From the NCBI RefSeq assembly GCF_019797865.1, contig NZ_CP081869.1, positions 3,920,501 through 3,984,500 of the forward strand: a stretch of DNA of 64,000 bases. Direction: 5' to 3'. This DNA is from Chenggangzhangella methanolivorans (GTDB taxonomy: Bacteria > Pseudomonadota > Alphaproteobacteria > Rhizobiales > Methylopilaceae). A program made the translations under genes and the position numbers. Positions 15,989-27,001 of this stretch are shown here, piece after piece. A model generated the notes under the pieces. It was not told the origin of the DNA. It worked only from the letters and a program-made list of their open reading frames with translations, and did no database searches. How positions within the stretch are numbered: position 1 is the stretch's first letter; each line of letters opens with the position of its first letter.

Positions 15989-16855
15989 TGACCGGCGATA
16001 CGAGGACCGGCGACATGAACGGACACGAGATTTCCGACGAGCGGCTTGCAGCCCTCGCCGACGGCGAACTGCCGGAGGCCGAGGCCGCGAGCTTGCGCGC
16101 GCGCATCGTCGAGGATGTCGACCTCGCCGAACGCTATGCGCTGTTCGTCGAGACCCGCGAGCTGCTCGCGCCGGAGCCGTCGGCCGAGGCGGACGAGGGC
16201 CTCGACCGTCTCGCCGCCGCGCTTCGCGGCGCGAGCGCGGCCGAGCAGCCTGCGGCGCCTCGGCGCTTCGGCGTGATCGAGGGCGGAGGAGCCTCTCAGC
16301 CTGCGGCCGCGCCTGCGAGCGCGCCCGCCGCGCGGCCTGCGCCGCGCTTCCGTGTCGCCGCGCCCGCGCTCGCCGCCTGCCTTGCGCTCGCGGTCGGCGG
16401 CGCGCTCGGCTTTTCGGTCGGGCGCAGCGGGACGACGACCGGGACGGCGGGCGGGATCGCAGCGATCTCGGGCGCGCCCGCGGCAGACGTCGCGCTCGCC
16501 TCGGCGCTGGAGAAAACGCCGAGCGGTGAACGGCTCGCCTGGACCGACGACGGCGCGAAGCTCAAGGGCGCGGTCTCGGTCGTCTCCACGCATCGTCTCG
16601 GCGACGGGCGTCTCTGCCGCGAATACGAGATCAGCGTCGAGGCCGCGACGGGGCGGTCGTCGGGCTCGGCTGCCGCGCTCCGGCCGGCGGCTGGACGACC
16701 GAGGCGCTGGCGCGCAGCGCCGGCGGGTCGGACTACGCGACCGCATCGGGGCGAGCGTCATAGAAGGCGCGATCGAGCGCCTCGGCGGCGAGGGCGCTCT
16801 GCCGCAGGACGATGAAAAGGGCCTCATCGCCGGAGGCTGGAAGAGCGGTTCGTAG
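15985..16855 (+). CDS. Membrane anti-sigma factor, frameshifted
   Basis: The protein begins with an anti-sigma domain (NGHEISDERLAALADGELPEAEAASLRARI) and has one membrane span (AALAACLALAVGGALGF-like, around residues 125-145). Its C-terminal periplasmic part includes LSHRLGDGRLCREYEISVE-type sequence and ends EEKGLIAGGW-like (DDEKGLIAGGWKSGS). The C-terminal third needs two frame corrections, near 16655 and near 16745, to read through VVGLGCRAPAGGWTTEALA to the stop at 16855. It directly follows and overlaps the ECF sigma gene, so it should sequester that sigma factor at the membrane. No zinc-binding HxxxCxxC motif is seen. Confidence 0.82.
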
Positions 16856-16877
16856 CGATGCGCGAGCGCGGCCTCGG

Positions 16878-19800
16878 CTATTCCGCTGCGGCCGCGCCGG
16901 GCTGCGCGGCGCGCTCGCCTCCCAGAAGGCGGCCGAGCCGGTCCAGATAGAGATAGACCACTGGGGTCGTGAACAGGGTCAGGATCTGGCTCACGAACAG
17001 GCCGCCCACCATGGCGTAGCCGAGCGGCTGGCGAATCTCGTAGCCGACCGCGTGGCCGAGCATCAGCGGCGCGCCGCCGAGCATCGCCGCCATGGTGGTC
17101 ATCAGGATCGGCCGGAAGCGCAGCATGCAGGCCTTGCGGATCGCCTCATGCGGGGCGAGCCCCTCGTCGCGCTGCGCGGGCGAGCGCGAAGTCCACCATC
17201 ATGATCCCGTTCTTCTTCACGATGCCGATCAGCAGCACGATGCCGATGAGCGCGATCAGCGAGAACTCGAAGCCGGCGAGATGCAGCACCCCGAGCGCGC
17301 CGACGCCGGCCGAGGGCAGCGTCGAGAGGATCGTCAGCGGGTGGACGAAGCTCTCGTAGAGAATGCCGAGGATGGTAGACCGCGACCAGCGCCGCCAGGA
17401 TCAGCAGCGGCACGGTCGAGATCGAGGCCTGGAACGCCTGCGCGGTGCCGGCGAAGGAGCCGACGAGCGAGGCCGGCGCGCCCAGCCGTCGCATCGCGCT
17501 CTCGATCGCGGCCGTGGCCTCGCCGAGCGACTTTCCCTGCGCGAGGTTGAAGCTGATGGTGACCGCCGGAAAGAGCCCCTGGTGGTTGATGGTGAGCGGC
17601 GCGGTCTCGTCTCGCGACCATGAGGCGAGCGCCGAGATCGGCACCTGCTCGCCATTCGCCGGCGAGCGGACGTAGAGCCGCCGCAAAGTCTCGACGTCGC
17701 CGCGCTCGGCTTGCGGCGCCTCGAGGATGATCTTGTAGGTGTTGAGCTGGGTGACGACTGCGCCACCTGCCCTGGCCGAAGGCGTCGTAGAGCGTGTCCT
17801 GGATCGCCTGGGGCTGGATGCCGTAGCGCGAGGCCTGGTCGCGGTCGATCTTGAGCGTCAGCGTGGCGCCGGAATCCTGGCTGTCGGTCGCGACGTCGCG
17901 GAGTTCGGGAAGCCCCCGCAGCGCCTCGAGCGCCCGCGGCGCGAATTCGTCGAGCGTCTCGAGGTTCGCGTCCTGCAGGACGTATTGGTACTGCGTGCGC
18001 GTGCGACGTCCGCCGAGCCGCACGTCCTGCGCCGATTGCAGCAGCAGCGTCGCGCCCGGCACCTCGGCGAGCTTCGGACGCAGCCGCGCGATCACCTCGT
18101 CGGCGGTCACGTCGCGGTCGGCGTGGGGTTTGAGCTGGATGAAGCCGCGGCCGGCGTTGGGCGCCTGTGCGCCGCCGCCCGCGCCCACGAGACTCGCCAC
18201 CGTCTCGACCGCGGGATCGGCCAGCACGATCTTGTCGAGCTCCCGCTGGAGCCGCGCGAGCTCTCCTGAAGAAACGTCCTGCGCGGCTTCGCTCGAGCCG
18301 GTGATGAGGCCGGTGTCCTGCTGCGGGAAGAACCCCTTGGGCAGCGTCGAACAGCCAGCCGGCCGTCCCGATCGTTGCGAAGAAGACGAGCAGCGTCAGG
18401 AACTGGTGGCGAAGCACGACGTCGAGCGCGCGGCCGTATCCCTTCAACGTGGCGTCGAAGCCGCGCTCGACGACGCGATAGAACAGCCCGTGGCGGCGCC
18501 CGTGCTCGTCCTTGAGGTGACGGGCCGCGAGCATCGGGGTGAGCGTCAGCGACACGACCGCCGAGACCGCGATGGTGATCGCGACCGTCATGGCGAATTC
18601 GCGGAACAGCCTTCCGATCAGCCCGCCCATCAGCAGCAGCGGGATGAAGGCTGCGACCAGCGACACCGAGATCGAGACGATCGTGAAGCCGATCTCGCCC
18701 GCGCCTTTCAGCGCCGCTGGAAACGGCTTCATGCCGTCCTCGATGTGGCGGGCGATGTTCTCGATCACCACGATCGCGTCGTCGACCACGAAGCCGACCG
18801 CGATCACGAGCGCCATCAGCGACAGATTGTTCAGCGAATAGCCGAAGCCGTACATCACCGCGCAGGCGCCGAGCAGCGAGATCGGCACGGTGATGGCCGA
18901 GATCGCGGTCGCGGCGGCGGACCGCAGGAAGACGAAGATCACCAGCACCACGAGGACGATGGCCTCGATAAGCACCTTCTGCCTCGGCCAGAGAGGCGCG
19001 GATGGTCGATGTCCGGTCGCTCATGATCGCGACCTTGAGCGAGGGCGGCAGCGAGGCGGTGAGCCGCGGCAGCTCCGCCTTCACCGCGTCGACCGTCTCG
19101 ACGACGTTCGCGCCCGGCTGCTTGCGGATCACGAGGAAGAGCCCGCGCTGGCCGTTGACCCAGGCGGCCTGGAACTGGTCCTCGGGGCCCGTCACCGCCT
19201 GGCCGACGTCCCGCACCCGGATCGGCGCGCCGCCGCGATAGGCGAGCACCACGTCGTTCCAGCGCGCGGCCTGCGTGAGCTGGCCGTCGGAATAGATCGT
19301 GAAACTGGCGCCGCTGGCCGTCGATCACGCCGTTCGGGCTGTCGGTCGAGACGGTGGCCATGACGCCGCGGATCTCTTCCAGCGTCAGGCCCTTGGCGGC
19401 GATCTGGCGGGGTCGATCTGCACGCGGATGGCGGGCTTCTGCTCGCCCGCGATCGTCACCTGGCCCACGCCCTTGATCTGGCTGATCTGCTGGGCGAGCC
19501 GGCTGTCGGCGATGTCGTTGGCTTCGACCAGCGGCATTTCCTCGGAGGTGATCGACAACAGCAAGATCGCGCGTCCGCCGGGTTGGTTTTGCGATAGCTC
19601 GGCGGGGAGGGGAGGTTGGGCGGAAGGTCGCCGGCAGCGGCGTTGATCGCCGCCTGCACGTCCTGGGCGGCTGCGTCGATGTTACGGTCGAGGTCAAACT
19701 CGGCGGTGATCGTGGTCGCGCCGATCGCGCTCACCGAGGTGAGCTCGTTGAGACCCGGGATCTGCGCGAACTGCCGCTCCAGCGGCTGCGCGACCGAGGA

Positions 19801-20010
19801 CGCCATCGTTTCAGGCGAGGCGCCCGGCAGGCTGGCGGTGATCTGGATCGTCGGAAAATCGATCTGAGGCAGCGGCGCCACCGGGAGGCGCAGGTATGCC
19901 GCAAGGCCAGCGATCAGGATCGCGGCCATCATCAGCCATGTGGCGACGGGCCGGCGGATGAAGGGGCCGGAGACGCCGCCGCTCGCGACGGGAGCCTCGG
20001 GGCCGCTCAC
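16878..20010 (-). CDS. RND multidrug efflux transporter (HAE1 type), heavily frameshifted
   Basis: This is the inner-membrane proton-drug antiporter of a tripartite efflux pump. The product starts GTG at 20010 and quickly reaches [19 protein letters not shown], the classic RND N-terminus. It retains the porter domain ([24 protein letters not shown]), the proton-relay Asp pair in [17 protein letters not shown] and the C-terminal [20 protein letters not shown] motif. The sequence crosses between frames at least eight times (about 19572, 19410, 19312, 18978, 18350, 17765, 17380 and 17185), each restored by a one- or two-base change. Restored length is about 1,040 residues, similar to MdtB/MdtC. 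The adaptor gene overlaps upstream. It is either a decaying pseudogene or a badly sequenced stretch. Confidence 0.85.
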
Positions 20011-21176
20011 GGCGCGCCGGTCTTCGGGGCGCCGTTGGCGGCCGCCGGCGCCTCGGCGCGCGGCGCTTCGGAGACGTCGAGCCGCGCGCCTTCCGCGACC
20101 CGCGAGGCCCCGGCGGCGACGACGCGCTCGCCCGTCACGAGCCCGCGTCACCACCGCGAGCCCGCCGGCCTGCAGCGACACGGTGATGGGCCGGCGCTCC
20201 GCCGAACCGTCGTCCTTCACCACGAAGGCGAAGGCGCCTTGCGGCCCGCGCTGAAGCGCGTCGTCGGGGATTGTGACGACGTTCTCGAGCGCGCCGACGC
20301 TCGCCGTCACGCTCACAGATTGCCCGGCCAGAGGGCGCCGTCGGCGTTGGCGAAGGTGGCCTTGGCCTTGAAGGTGCCGGTCGTCTGGTCGATCTGACTG
20401 TTGAGCACGCTGAGCTCGCCGCGCCCGAGCTGACGTCCGTCGGCGAGCTCGCGACGGCCTCGACGCGGCCGCGCCGCAGCGCCGCGGAGACGTCGGGAAA
20501 GTCGCGCTCGGGCAGGGTGAAGACGGCGGTGATCGGGTCGGTCTGCGACAGGGTGACGATGCCGGTGGCGTCCGACGAGCGCACCAGATTGCCCTTGTCG
20601 ACGAGGCGAAAGCCCGCGCGGCCTCTCATCGGCGCCCGGATCGTGGTGTAGTCGAGCTCGATCTGCGCCGCCTCGACCGCGGCCCTGTCGGCCTCGATCA
20701 AAGCTTTCAGCCGCGCGACCTCGGCCGCCTGGCTGTCGACCTGCTGGCGCGAGGCGAAGTTCGACTGGGCGAGCTGCCTGAGAGCGCGCGAGATCTCGTT
20801 CGGCGTTGGAGAACTGGGCCTCGTCCTGGGCCTGCTTGGCCTTGGCCTGATCGAGCGCCGCCTTGTAGGGCCGCGGGTCGATCTGGACGAGAAGGTCGCC
20901 CTCCTTCACCTCGCGGCCTTCCTCATAGGCGAGCTCGACCACTTCGCCGTCGACGCGGCTGCGGACCGTGACGACGTTGAGCGGCTGGATCACGCCGAGG
21001 CCCGAGAGAACGAGCGGAACGTCGGCGCGCCGCGCCTCCACGGCCGTGACCGGAATGGCGGGCTTCGGCCGGGGCGCGGGCGCGGCGCCGCCGGCGTCGC
21101 GCTGAAAATGCCAGACGCCGACGCCCGCAGCGGCCGCGATCGCGACGGAGACGAGGGCAATTCCAAGACGCGCCAT
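20007..21176 (-). CDS. RND efflux periplasmic adaptor (MdtA/AcrA-like), frameshifted
   Basis: This is the membrane-fusion protein of the efflux pump. The start [20 protein letters not shown] gives one N-terminal span. The lipoyl domain ([19 protein letters not shown] and [21 protein letters not shown]), the coiled-coil hairpin ([25 protein letters not shown]) and beta-barrel parts ([33 protein letters not shown]) are all recognisable. They lie in different frames, with breaks near 20805, 20455, 20315 and 20145. The stop at 20007 overlaps the GTG start of the transporter. The pattern of breaks matches that of the transporter, so both were probably affected by the same process. Confidence 0.82.
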
Positions 21177-21671
21177 GAACTGAGCTCCAGAGCCAAGTCA
21201 TACCACACGGCGTGCGCAAGAGGACCATTTCAGGGCTTTGCGAACGCCGTCGTGATGCTTGGCGTTAACGACCGCTCGTTCGGCCGCGCCGCCCGCGACG
21301 ACGGGGGCGATCGTTGCCCCTCGGCAACGCGGCTGCCCGAAAGCGACGGGCGACGGAAGGCGGCGACGGGGGCGGCCGGAGGGGCGTGGCGGTTCAGAAT
21401 TTAGAGGGTTCGGGCTTGCATCCGCGCTCAAACGCGAGGCGCTGCGAACGCGTGCTTGGAATCGATATAATTCATTGGCGTTGCACGTGAATTTCTGGCC
21501 GATCTAATCGTCTCGAGCTTGGCGTCAGGCCAGGCCTCCCGAGACGCGCCCGAATATGAGCTTCGATCGCCGGACTGAGATCGACGACGTTCGTTCCGAA
21601 GGCCAGACCACGCCTTCGAAGCCGCGCGGCCCTGCGCGGCCTCGCCCTGCGCCGGATGGGCGTGGGCGTCG
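21177..21671. other. Intergenic region between efflux and iron-uptake loci
   Basis: There are 495 bases without a convincing gene between the divergent adaptor start (21176, minus) and the FecI-type sigma gene (21672, plus). It contains an AT-rich patch with a perfect TATAAT at 21466-21471 that could be a -10 box for the plus strand, but no matching -35 is obvious. A TTCAGAATTTAGAGG stretch at about 21393-21407 is weakly reminiscent of iron-regulator boxes, and I do not claim one. Confidence 0.4.
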
Positions 21672-22175
21672 ATGAGGTGGGATCTTTCGTCGCTGTTCCG
21701 GCGCCACTCGAAGGAGATCGTCCGGTCGCTGCGCCGACGCGGCTTCGACGCGGAAGCCGCCGCGGACCTCACCCAGGACGCTTTCCTGAAGGTTCTGGCC
21801 TCTCCGCCCGCCGCCGCGACCGGAACCGACAATCCGCGCGCCTATCTGTTCGAGGTCTCGCGCACGCTCGGCCTCAATCATCGCCGGCGCGAGGCGCTGC
21901 TTCCGGTCGCCGATCTCGGCGAGGAAGCGCTCGCCCAGATCGCCGATCCGTTCCCCTGCGCCGAGACGGCCGTCTATTCCCGGCAATGCCTCCAGCAGAT
22001 GGCCGAGGCGCTCGGCGAGCTGCCCGAAAAGACGCGCAGGGCTTTCGAGCTCCACCACCTTGAGGGCCGCACGATCGCCGAGGTCGCCGACGAGCTCGGC
22101 CTGTCGAACAGCCGGACCTGGGAGCTGATCCACCGCGCCTATCGGCATCTTCTGCTGCGCGTGGACGCCTTCTGA
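21672..22175 (+). CDS. FecI-type ECF sigma factor
   Basis: This 167-residue sigma factor is of the iron-starvation class. It starts MRWDLSSLFRRHSKEIVRSL, and region 2 contains EAAADLTQDAFLKVLA, where FecI proteins have an ADLVQEtF-like block. Region 4 contains LGELPEKTRRAFELHHLEGRT then IAEVADELGLSNSRTWELIHRAYRHL. It is followed by a FecR-like gene and a TonB receptor with an N-terminal signalling domain, the standard cell-surface signalling trio. It probably activates the receptor gene when the ferric-siderophore is bound outside. Confidence 0.92.
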   Translation: MRWDLSSLFRRHSKEIVRSLRRRGFDAEAAADLTQDAFLKVLASPPAAATGTDNPRAYLFEVSRTLGLNHRRREALLPVADLGEEALAQIADPFPCAETAVYSRQCLQQMAEALGELPEKTRRAFELHHLEGRTIAEVADELGLSNSRTWELIHRAYRHLLLRVDAF

Positions 22176-22271
22176 CGTTTTTGGGCTATAGGGAGAAAAT
22201 TCGCGCTCCTCGTTTGTACCAACAGGGCGGAGGGCTTCGCGGCCCGACAAGTCGGCCCTGGAAGGTCATGG

Positions 22272-23222
22272 ATGGACGAGGCGCAGGACAACGAACGGCT
22301 GGTCGACGAAGCCATCGACCTTGTCATTCGTCTCCAGAGCGACCCCGACAATCCCGTTCCGGCCGAGATGGCGCGCGCCTGGCGCTCCCGCAGCCCGCTT
22401 CATGAAAAGGTCTGGGCCCGCGTCGCCCGCATCCACGGGGCCTCGGGCCAGGTTCTGACGAGCGAGCGCGACGCGGCGCGGCGCGCACGGGGCGCCAGGA
22501 CGAGGCGGAGCGTCATGGTCGGCGGCGTCGCGGCGCTCGCCGCCCTTGGAGCCGGTTCGGTCGTCGCGCCGCGGCTCCTCCTTGGCGCGCGCGCCGACCA
22601 CATGACCGCGACCGGCGAGATCCGCCGGATCGAGCTGCCCGACGGCAGCGTGGCGCTCGGACCGACGCGATCGGGCTGGAGTTCAGCGCGCAGGTTCGCC
22701 GCGTCGAACTGCTCGCCGGCATGTCGTATTTCGACGTGGCGAAGGACGCCGGGCGGCCCTTCGTCGTGCAGAGCGGCGAGGTGACCGCGACCGCTCTCGG
22801 CACGGCTTTCGATCTGTCGAGCGACGCAGGCGTCGTGACCGTGGGCGTCGGCCACGGCCTGGTGGAGGCGCGCGCGCCGGCGGCCTCGCTGTCGAGCGGA
22901 CGGCGGCTCGGGCCCGGCGACAGCCTGTCGTTCGACGCGTCTTCGGGGGCGGTCGACCTGCACCAGATGGCGGAAGGCCAGATCGCGGCGTGGGCGGGAC
23001 CGCACGATCGTGGCCGAGCGGGAGACGATTTCGGCGCTCGTCGCCCGGATCGGCCGGGTTCCGGGCCGGATCGTGATCGCCGATCCGTTCGTCGGGTCGC
23101 AGCGGGTCAGCGGGATCTACGACCTGCAGGATCCGATCCGCGCGCTGCAGGCCGTCGTGCATCCAGCGGGCGCGCAGGTGCGCGAAATCTCCCCTTTGCT
23201 GACGGTCGTTTCGCCCCTCTGA
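22272..23222 (+). CDS. FecR-type anti-sigma/signal transducer, frameshifted
   Basis: This is an inner-membrane regulator that relays the state of the TonB receptor to the FecI-type sigma factor. The N-terminal cytoplasmic part has the family block FVxRLQSDPDNPVPAEMARAWRSRSPLHEKVWARV-like, with WRSRSPLHEKVWARV exact. One membrane span follows (MVGGVAALAALGAGSVVA). The periplasmic FecR domain reads TATGEIRRIELPDGSVALG, then LLAGMSYFDVAKDAGRPF and VTATALGTAFDL. The frame breaks near 22667 and 22995. The C-terminal STN-interacting part (ISALVARIGRVPGRIVIADP) is intact to the stop. It lies between the sigma gene and the receptor. Confidence 0.85.
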
Positions 23223-23282
23223 AAAAACTTTCGCCCGGGGGCGAATATTCCGGGCCGCCGATTGTAACAGCCTCAGGAGGAG

Positions 23283-25850
23283 CGCGGCGCCCGGGGGCTG
23301 GCGCGGATCCTCCGACTGTTCGATCAGGCGGAGCGGCTCGACGATGGCGCGGGGGACGGGGAGACGAGGGCGCTCGCGGCGGGCCGGCGCAGGCTGGCGG
23401 CCGCGCTTCTGTGCGCGACGGCGATCGGGATCGCGTCGGGCGCCGGGACCGGGCCGGCCGCGGCCCAGTCCGCGCGGACGCCGTTCGACATTCCGGCCGG
23501 CCCGTTGAGCCAGGCCCTGACCATCTACGGGCGTCAGGCGGGCCTCCAGGTCACCTATCTGGCCTCGATCGCAACAGGCAAGACGTCCGGCGGCTTCTCG
23601 GGCTCGGCGACGAGCGGCGAGGCGCTGGGGCGGATCCTCGCCGGCTCCGGGCTCGCCTATTCGTTCACGAACTCGACCACGATCGCGATCGTCGCGCAGG
23701 AGGCGACCGTCGACGGCGCCGCGGCGGAGGACGGTGCGACGCCGCTCCAGGCCATCGCGGTCCAGGGCGTCAATCCGAACTCCACGCTCGGCGCCCCTCC
23801 ACCCTCCTTACGCCGGCGGGCAGGTGGCGACCGGCGGCCCAGCTCGGCATGCTGGGCGACCGCAGCGTGATGGACACGCCCTTCAGCCAGACGAACTACA
23901 CAAACAAGACGATCCGCGACCAGCAGGCGCGCACCGTCAACGAGGTGCTGTCGAACGACCCCTCGATCATCACCACCGCGACGGGGGGGCGCAACGACGC
24001 CGAGTTCATCCGCGGCTTCCAGAACATCTCGACGACCGGCACGCGCAGCCTGAACGGGCTTGCGGGCATGGCTCCGATCGAGTTTCCGTCGGCCGACTAC
24101 ATCGACCGGGTCGAAGTGCTCAAAGGGCCGAGCGCGCTCCTCAACGGCATGGCGGCGGCGGGCTCCGGCGCGATCGGCGGGACCGTCAACCTCACCACGA
24201 AGCGGGCCTTCGACGAGCCGCTGACGGAGCTCACGACCCGCTACCTCTCGGACTCGATGTTCGGCGTTCATGCCGATGTCGGACGCCGCTTCGGGCCGGA
24301 CGGCGCGTTCGGCGTGCGGATCAACGGCAGCGTCGACGGCGGCGACACGCCGGTCGACCGCCAGGAGGCCCACCACAGGGCCGCGGCCATCAATCTCGAC
24401 TATCGCGGCGAGCGCGTCCGCGCTGCGATCGACATCGCCCACCAGAGCCAGCGGGACAGCCCGCGCGCGAATTTCGCCAGCGTCCGGTCCGTGCTGACCG
24501 ACTTCAGCTTCAAGGTTCCGGACGCGCCCGACGGCGACAAGAGCCTGTTTCCGGACTGGGACAAGGGCCGTTCGGAGAACACGCTCGGCATGGCGCGCGT
24601 CGAGGTCGACGTCGCCGAGAACATCACGGCCTACGCCGCCATCGGCGGCCAGACATCCAAGAAGCGCTTCGTCGTCGGCGGTCCGGCGACGTTCCGCAGC
24701 GACGGGACGTATTCGCTGACGCCCTACTGGCAGAAGTCCGACTACGACGTGCTGTCGATGCAGGGCGGGGTCAGGGCGACGGCCACCACCGGACCGATCG
24801 AGCACCAGCTCAACCTCAGCCTGTCGCGCGCCGAATTCGAGGAGAAGAGCGCGTTTTCGTCCAGCGCGCCCTTCATCGCGGGCACGATCGACGACCCCGT
24901 CTTCCCGGACGGCAAGCCGACGCTGACCGATCCCGGAAAGCCCAAGACGGTGAACGAGACGACGGTGCAGAGCATCGGCGTCGCCGACACGCTGTCGTTC
25001 CTCGACGATCGGATCCTGTTCACCGCGGGCCTGCGCTACCAGGAGGTCAAGGTCGACACCTGGAACGCCTCGACCCGCGTCCAGGCCCCGGGATATGACA
25101 GCGACGCCTGGAGCCCGGCGGTCCGCCCTGGTGGTGAAGCCCTGGGAGAACGTCTCGATCTACGCCAGCTACATCCAGGGCCTGCAGGCTGGCCAGACCA
25201 TCAACGAAGCGACTTACGCCAATCCCGGCGTCCTGCCGCCGTTCGTCAGCAAGCAGTACGAAGCCGGCGTGAAGGTCGATTGGGGCATGGTGACCACGAC
25301 CTTCGCGGCGTTCCAGATCACCCAGCCGAACACCACCATCACCCCGGCGGCCCGGCCGGGCGACCTGCCGACGCTCGACCTCGACGGCGAGCAGCGCAAC
25401 CGCGGCGTCGAGATCAACGCCTATGGCGAGATCGTCGAAGGCGTGCGCCTGCTCGGCGGCGTCACCTTCCTCGACGCGGTGCAGACCAAGACGACCGGCG
25501 GAGCGCTCGACGGCGAGCGGGCCTACGGCGCGCCGAAGGTGCGCCTAGTGATCGGCGGCGAGTGGGACACGCCGTTCGTCGACGGACTGACGCTGACCGG
25601 GCGCGTCACCCACACGAGCGACCAGGTGGTGGTGAATTCGCGCCCAGACCTGAAGATCCCGTCCTGGACCACGGTCGATCTGGGCGCGCGCTACGTGCTC
25701 CTGTCGCCCGTCGACGACAAGCCGATCACGCTGCGCTTCAACGTCGACAACGTGTTCGACAAAAACTACTGGAAGGGCGGATTCTCCAATGGATTCCTGT
25801 CGTTGAGCGATCCGCGGACCTATCGGCTGTCGACGACGTTCACGTTCTGA
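23283..25850 (+). CDS. TonB-dependent ferric-siderophore receptor with signalling domain, frameshifted
   Basis: This is an outer-membrane receptor of the ferrichrome/FecA-like class. A signal region (AAALLCATAIGIASGAG) precedes an STN signalling domain (FDIPAGPLSQALTIYGRQAGLQVTY). A plug domain follows, with QARTVNEVLSNDPSI, EFIRGFQN and YIDRVEVLKGPSALLNG. A large beta-barrel ends in the C-terminal aromatic signature RLSTTFTF. Frames change near 23810 and near 25130; otherwise the sequence is continuous. AGGAGG at 23275-23280 is a good ribosome-binding site, but no start codon follows in frame, so another small error or a non-standard start is likely. 23283 is the first in-frame codon after it. 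The binding-protein gene overlaps the stop. Confidence 0.88.
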
Positions 25851-27001
25851 TGCAGGACGGACGGCGACGCACCCGCCCGGGGATGTGGGCGGGCCGGACG
25901 CTCCGGCCCGCATTGCTGTTCGCGCTGGCTTTCGGCGCGATCGCTGTCGCCGCATCGAACGCGCGCGCCCAAACCGTCGTGACGGACGTCGCCGGGACGG
26001 CAGGTCGAGATCGCGGGTCCCGCAAAACGGATCATCGTCGAGGCGCCGGGCTATTATCCGGCGCTTGCGCTGCTCAGTCGCGACGCGGCCGATCTCGTCG
26101 TCGGCGTCGGGGCCACCGAGAGCCGGGGCCAGTTCGAGGCGGAGCAGGACCTCGCCGGAAAGCCCCGCCTCGGCACGATGTCGTTCGGCACGTTCGCGGT
26201 CGAGACGGCGCTCGCGCTGAAGCCCGACCTTCTGATCGCCACGCTCGCCGGCCCCGGACAGCAGGACGCGGTGGAGCGCGCCTTCGCGGCCGCGGGCGTG
26301 CCGGTGCTCTATGTCGATTTCTTCGTCGACCCGGCCAGGAACACGATCCCGAGCATCGAGCTCGTCGGCGCCGCGATCGGGGCGGAGAAACAGGCCGCCG
26401 CGTTCGCCGACTTCCATCGCCGCCGCATCGCGACCATCGTCGAGCGGCTCGCGGCGGAAAAGCCCGCGCGCCCAAAGCTCATGATCTACAGGCGATCGGC
26501 CGACGGAACCTGTTGCTGGTCCTTCGCCAAGGGCTTCATGTCGCCGTTCTTCGACATGCTGCGCGTCCGGAACATCGCCGAGGACAAGCTGCCCGGCATG
26601 GTCGGCCAGCTCAGCCTCGAGGCCGTGATCGAGAGCGACCCGGATATTTTCGTGGCGACCGACTGGTCGTTCTGGGCCGAATCCCTGTTCGGGCCGGAGC
26701 GGACCCGCGAACAGACGCTTGCGCGGCTCGAAGCGACGACCCGTCAGCCCGGCCTCGACGGTCTCGCGGCCGTCGCGAGCGCCGCGTGCACGCGATCGAC
26801 ACCACGCTGATGCGCTCGCCGCTCAACGTTCTGGCGGTCGAGCTCTTCGCCAAGTGGAGACACCCGACCCTGTTCGCCGACATCGACCCGCAGAAGAGCC
26901 TCGACGAGATCAACGGCCGCTTCCTCGCGAGGCCGCTCAAAGGATCGTTCTGGGCGAGCCTCGACGCCCCGTCCGAGACGTCTTCCGGGACCGCCCCGTG
27001 A
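25850..27001 (+). CDS. Periplasmic iron-siderophore/heme-type binding protein, frameshifted
   Basis: This is a type III (TroA/BtuF-fold) periplasmic binding protein that delivers an iron chelate to the permease. The signal peptide lies in LFALAFGAIAVAASNARAQ. The mature part has KRIIVEAPGYYPALALL, ALALKPDLLIATLAG, VPVLYVDFFVDPARNTIPSI and ESDPDIFVATDWSFW, the usual anchor blocks of this fold. Frame breaks occur near 26005 and near 26790. The end reads RPLKGSFWASLDAPSETSS to the stop at 27001. The ATG overlaps the receptor stop (TGATG) and the stop overlaps the permease GTG. A Cys pair in DGTCCWSFAKG is unusual. Confidence 0.85.
   Translation: MQDGRRRTRPGMWAGRTLRPALLFALAFGAIAVAASNARAQTVVTDVAGTAGRDRGSRKTDHRRGAGLLSGACAAQSRRGRSRRRRRGHREPGPVRGGAGPRRKAPPRHDVVRHVRGRDGARAEARPSDRHARRPRTAGRGGARLRGRGRAGALCRFLRRPGQEHDPEHRARRRRDRGGETGRRVRRLPSPPHRDHRRAARGGKARAPKAHDLQAIGRRNLLLVLRQGLHVAVLRHAARPEHRRGQAARHGRPAQPRGRDRERPGYFRGDRLVVLGRIPVRAGADPRTDACAARSDDPSARPRRSRGRRERRVHAIDTTLMRSPLNVLAVELFAKWRHPTLFADIDPQKSLDEINGRFLARPLKGSFWASLDAPSETSSGTAP

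Noticed and set aside
16880..16910. GGAATAGCC near 16880 as an ECF promoter
   Set aside because: The -10 position reads CGCA and the site points back toward no start codon of a known gene.
21466..21471. Perfect TATAAT as the sigma-70 promoter of the FecI-type gene
   Set aside because: No -35 element at 16-18 bases upstream; kept only as a remark in the intergenic entry.
23225..23260. GGAATATTC near 23249 as a sixth ECF promoter site
   Set aside because: At 17-base spacing the -10 reads AGTT and the orientation points away from the receptor gene.
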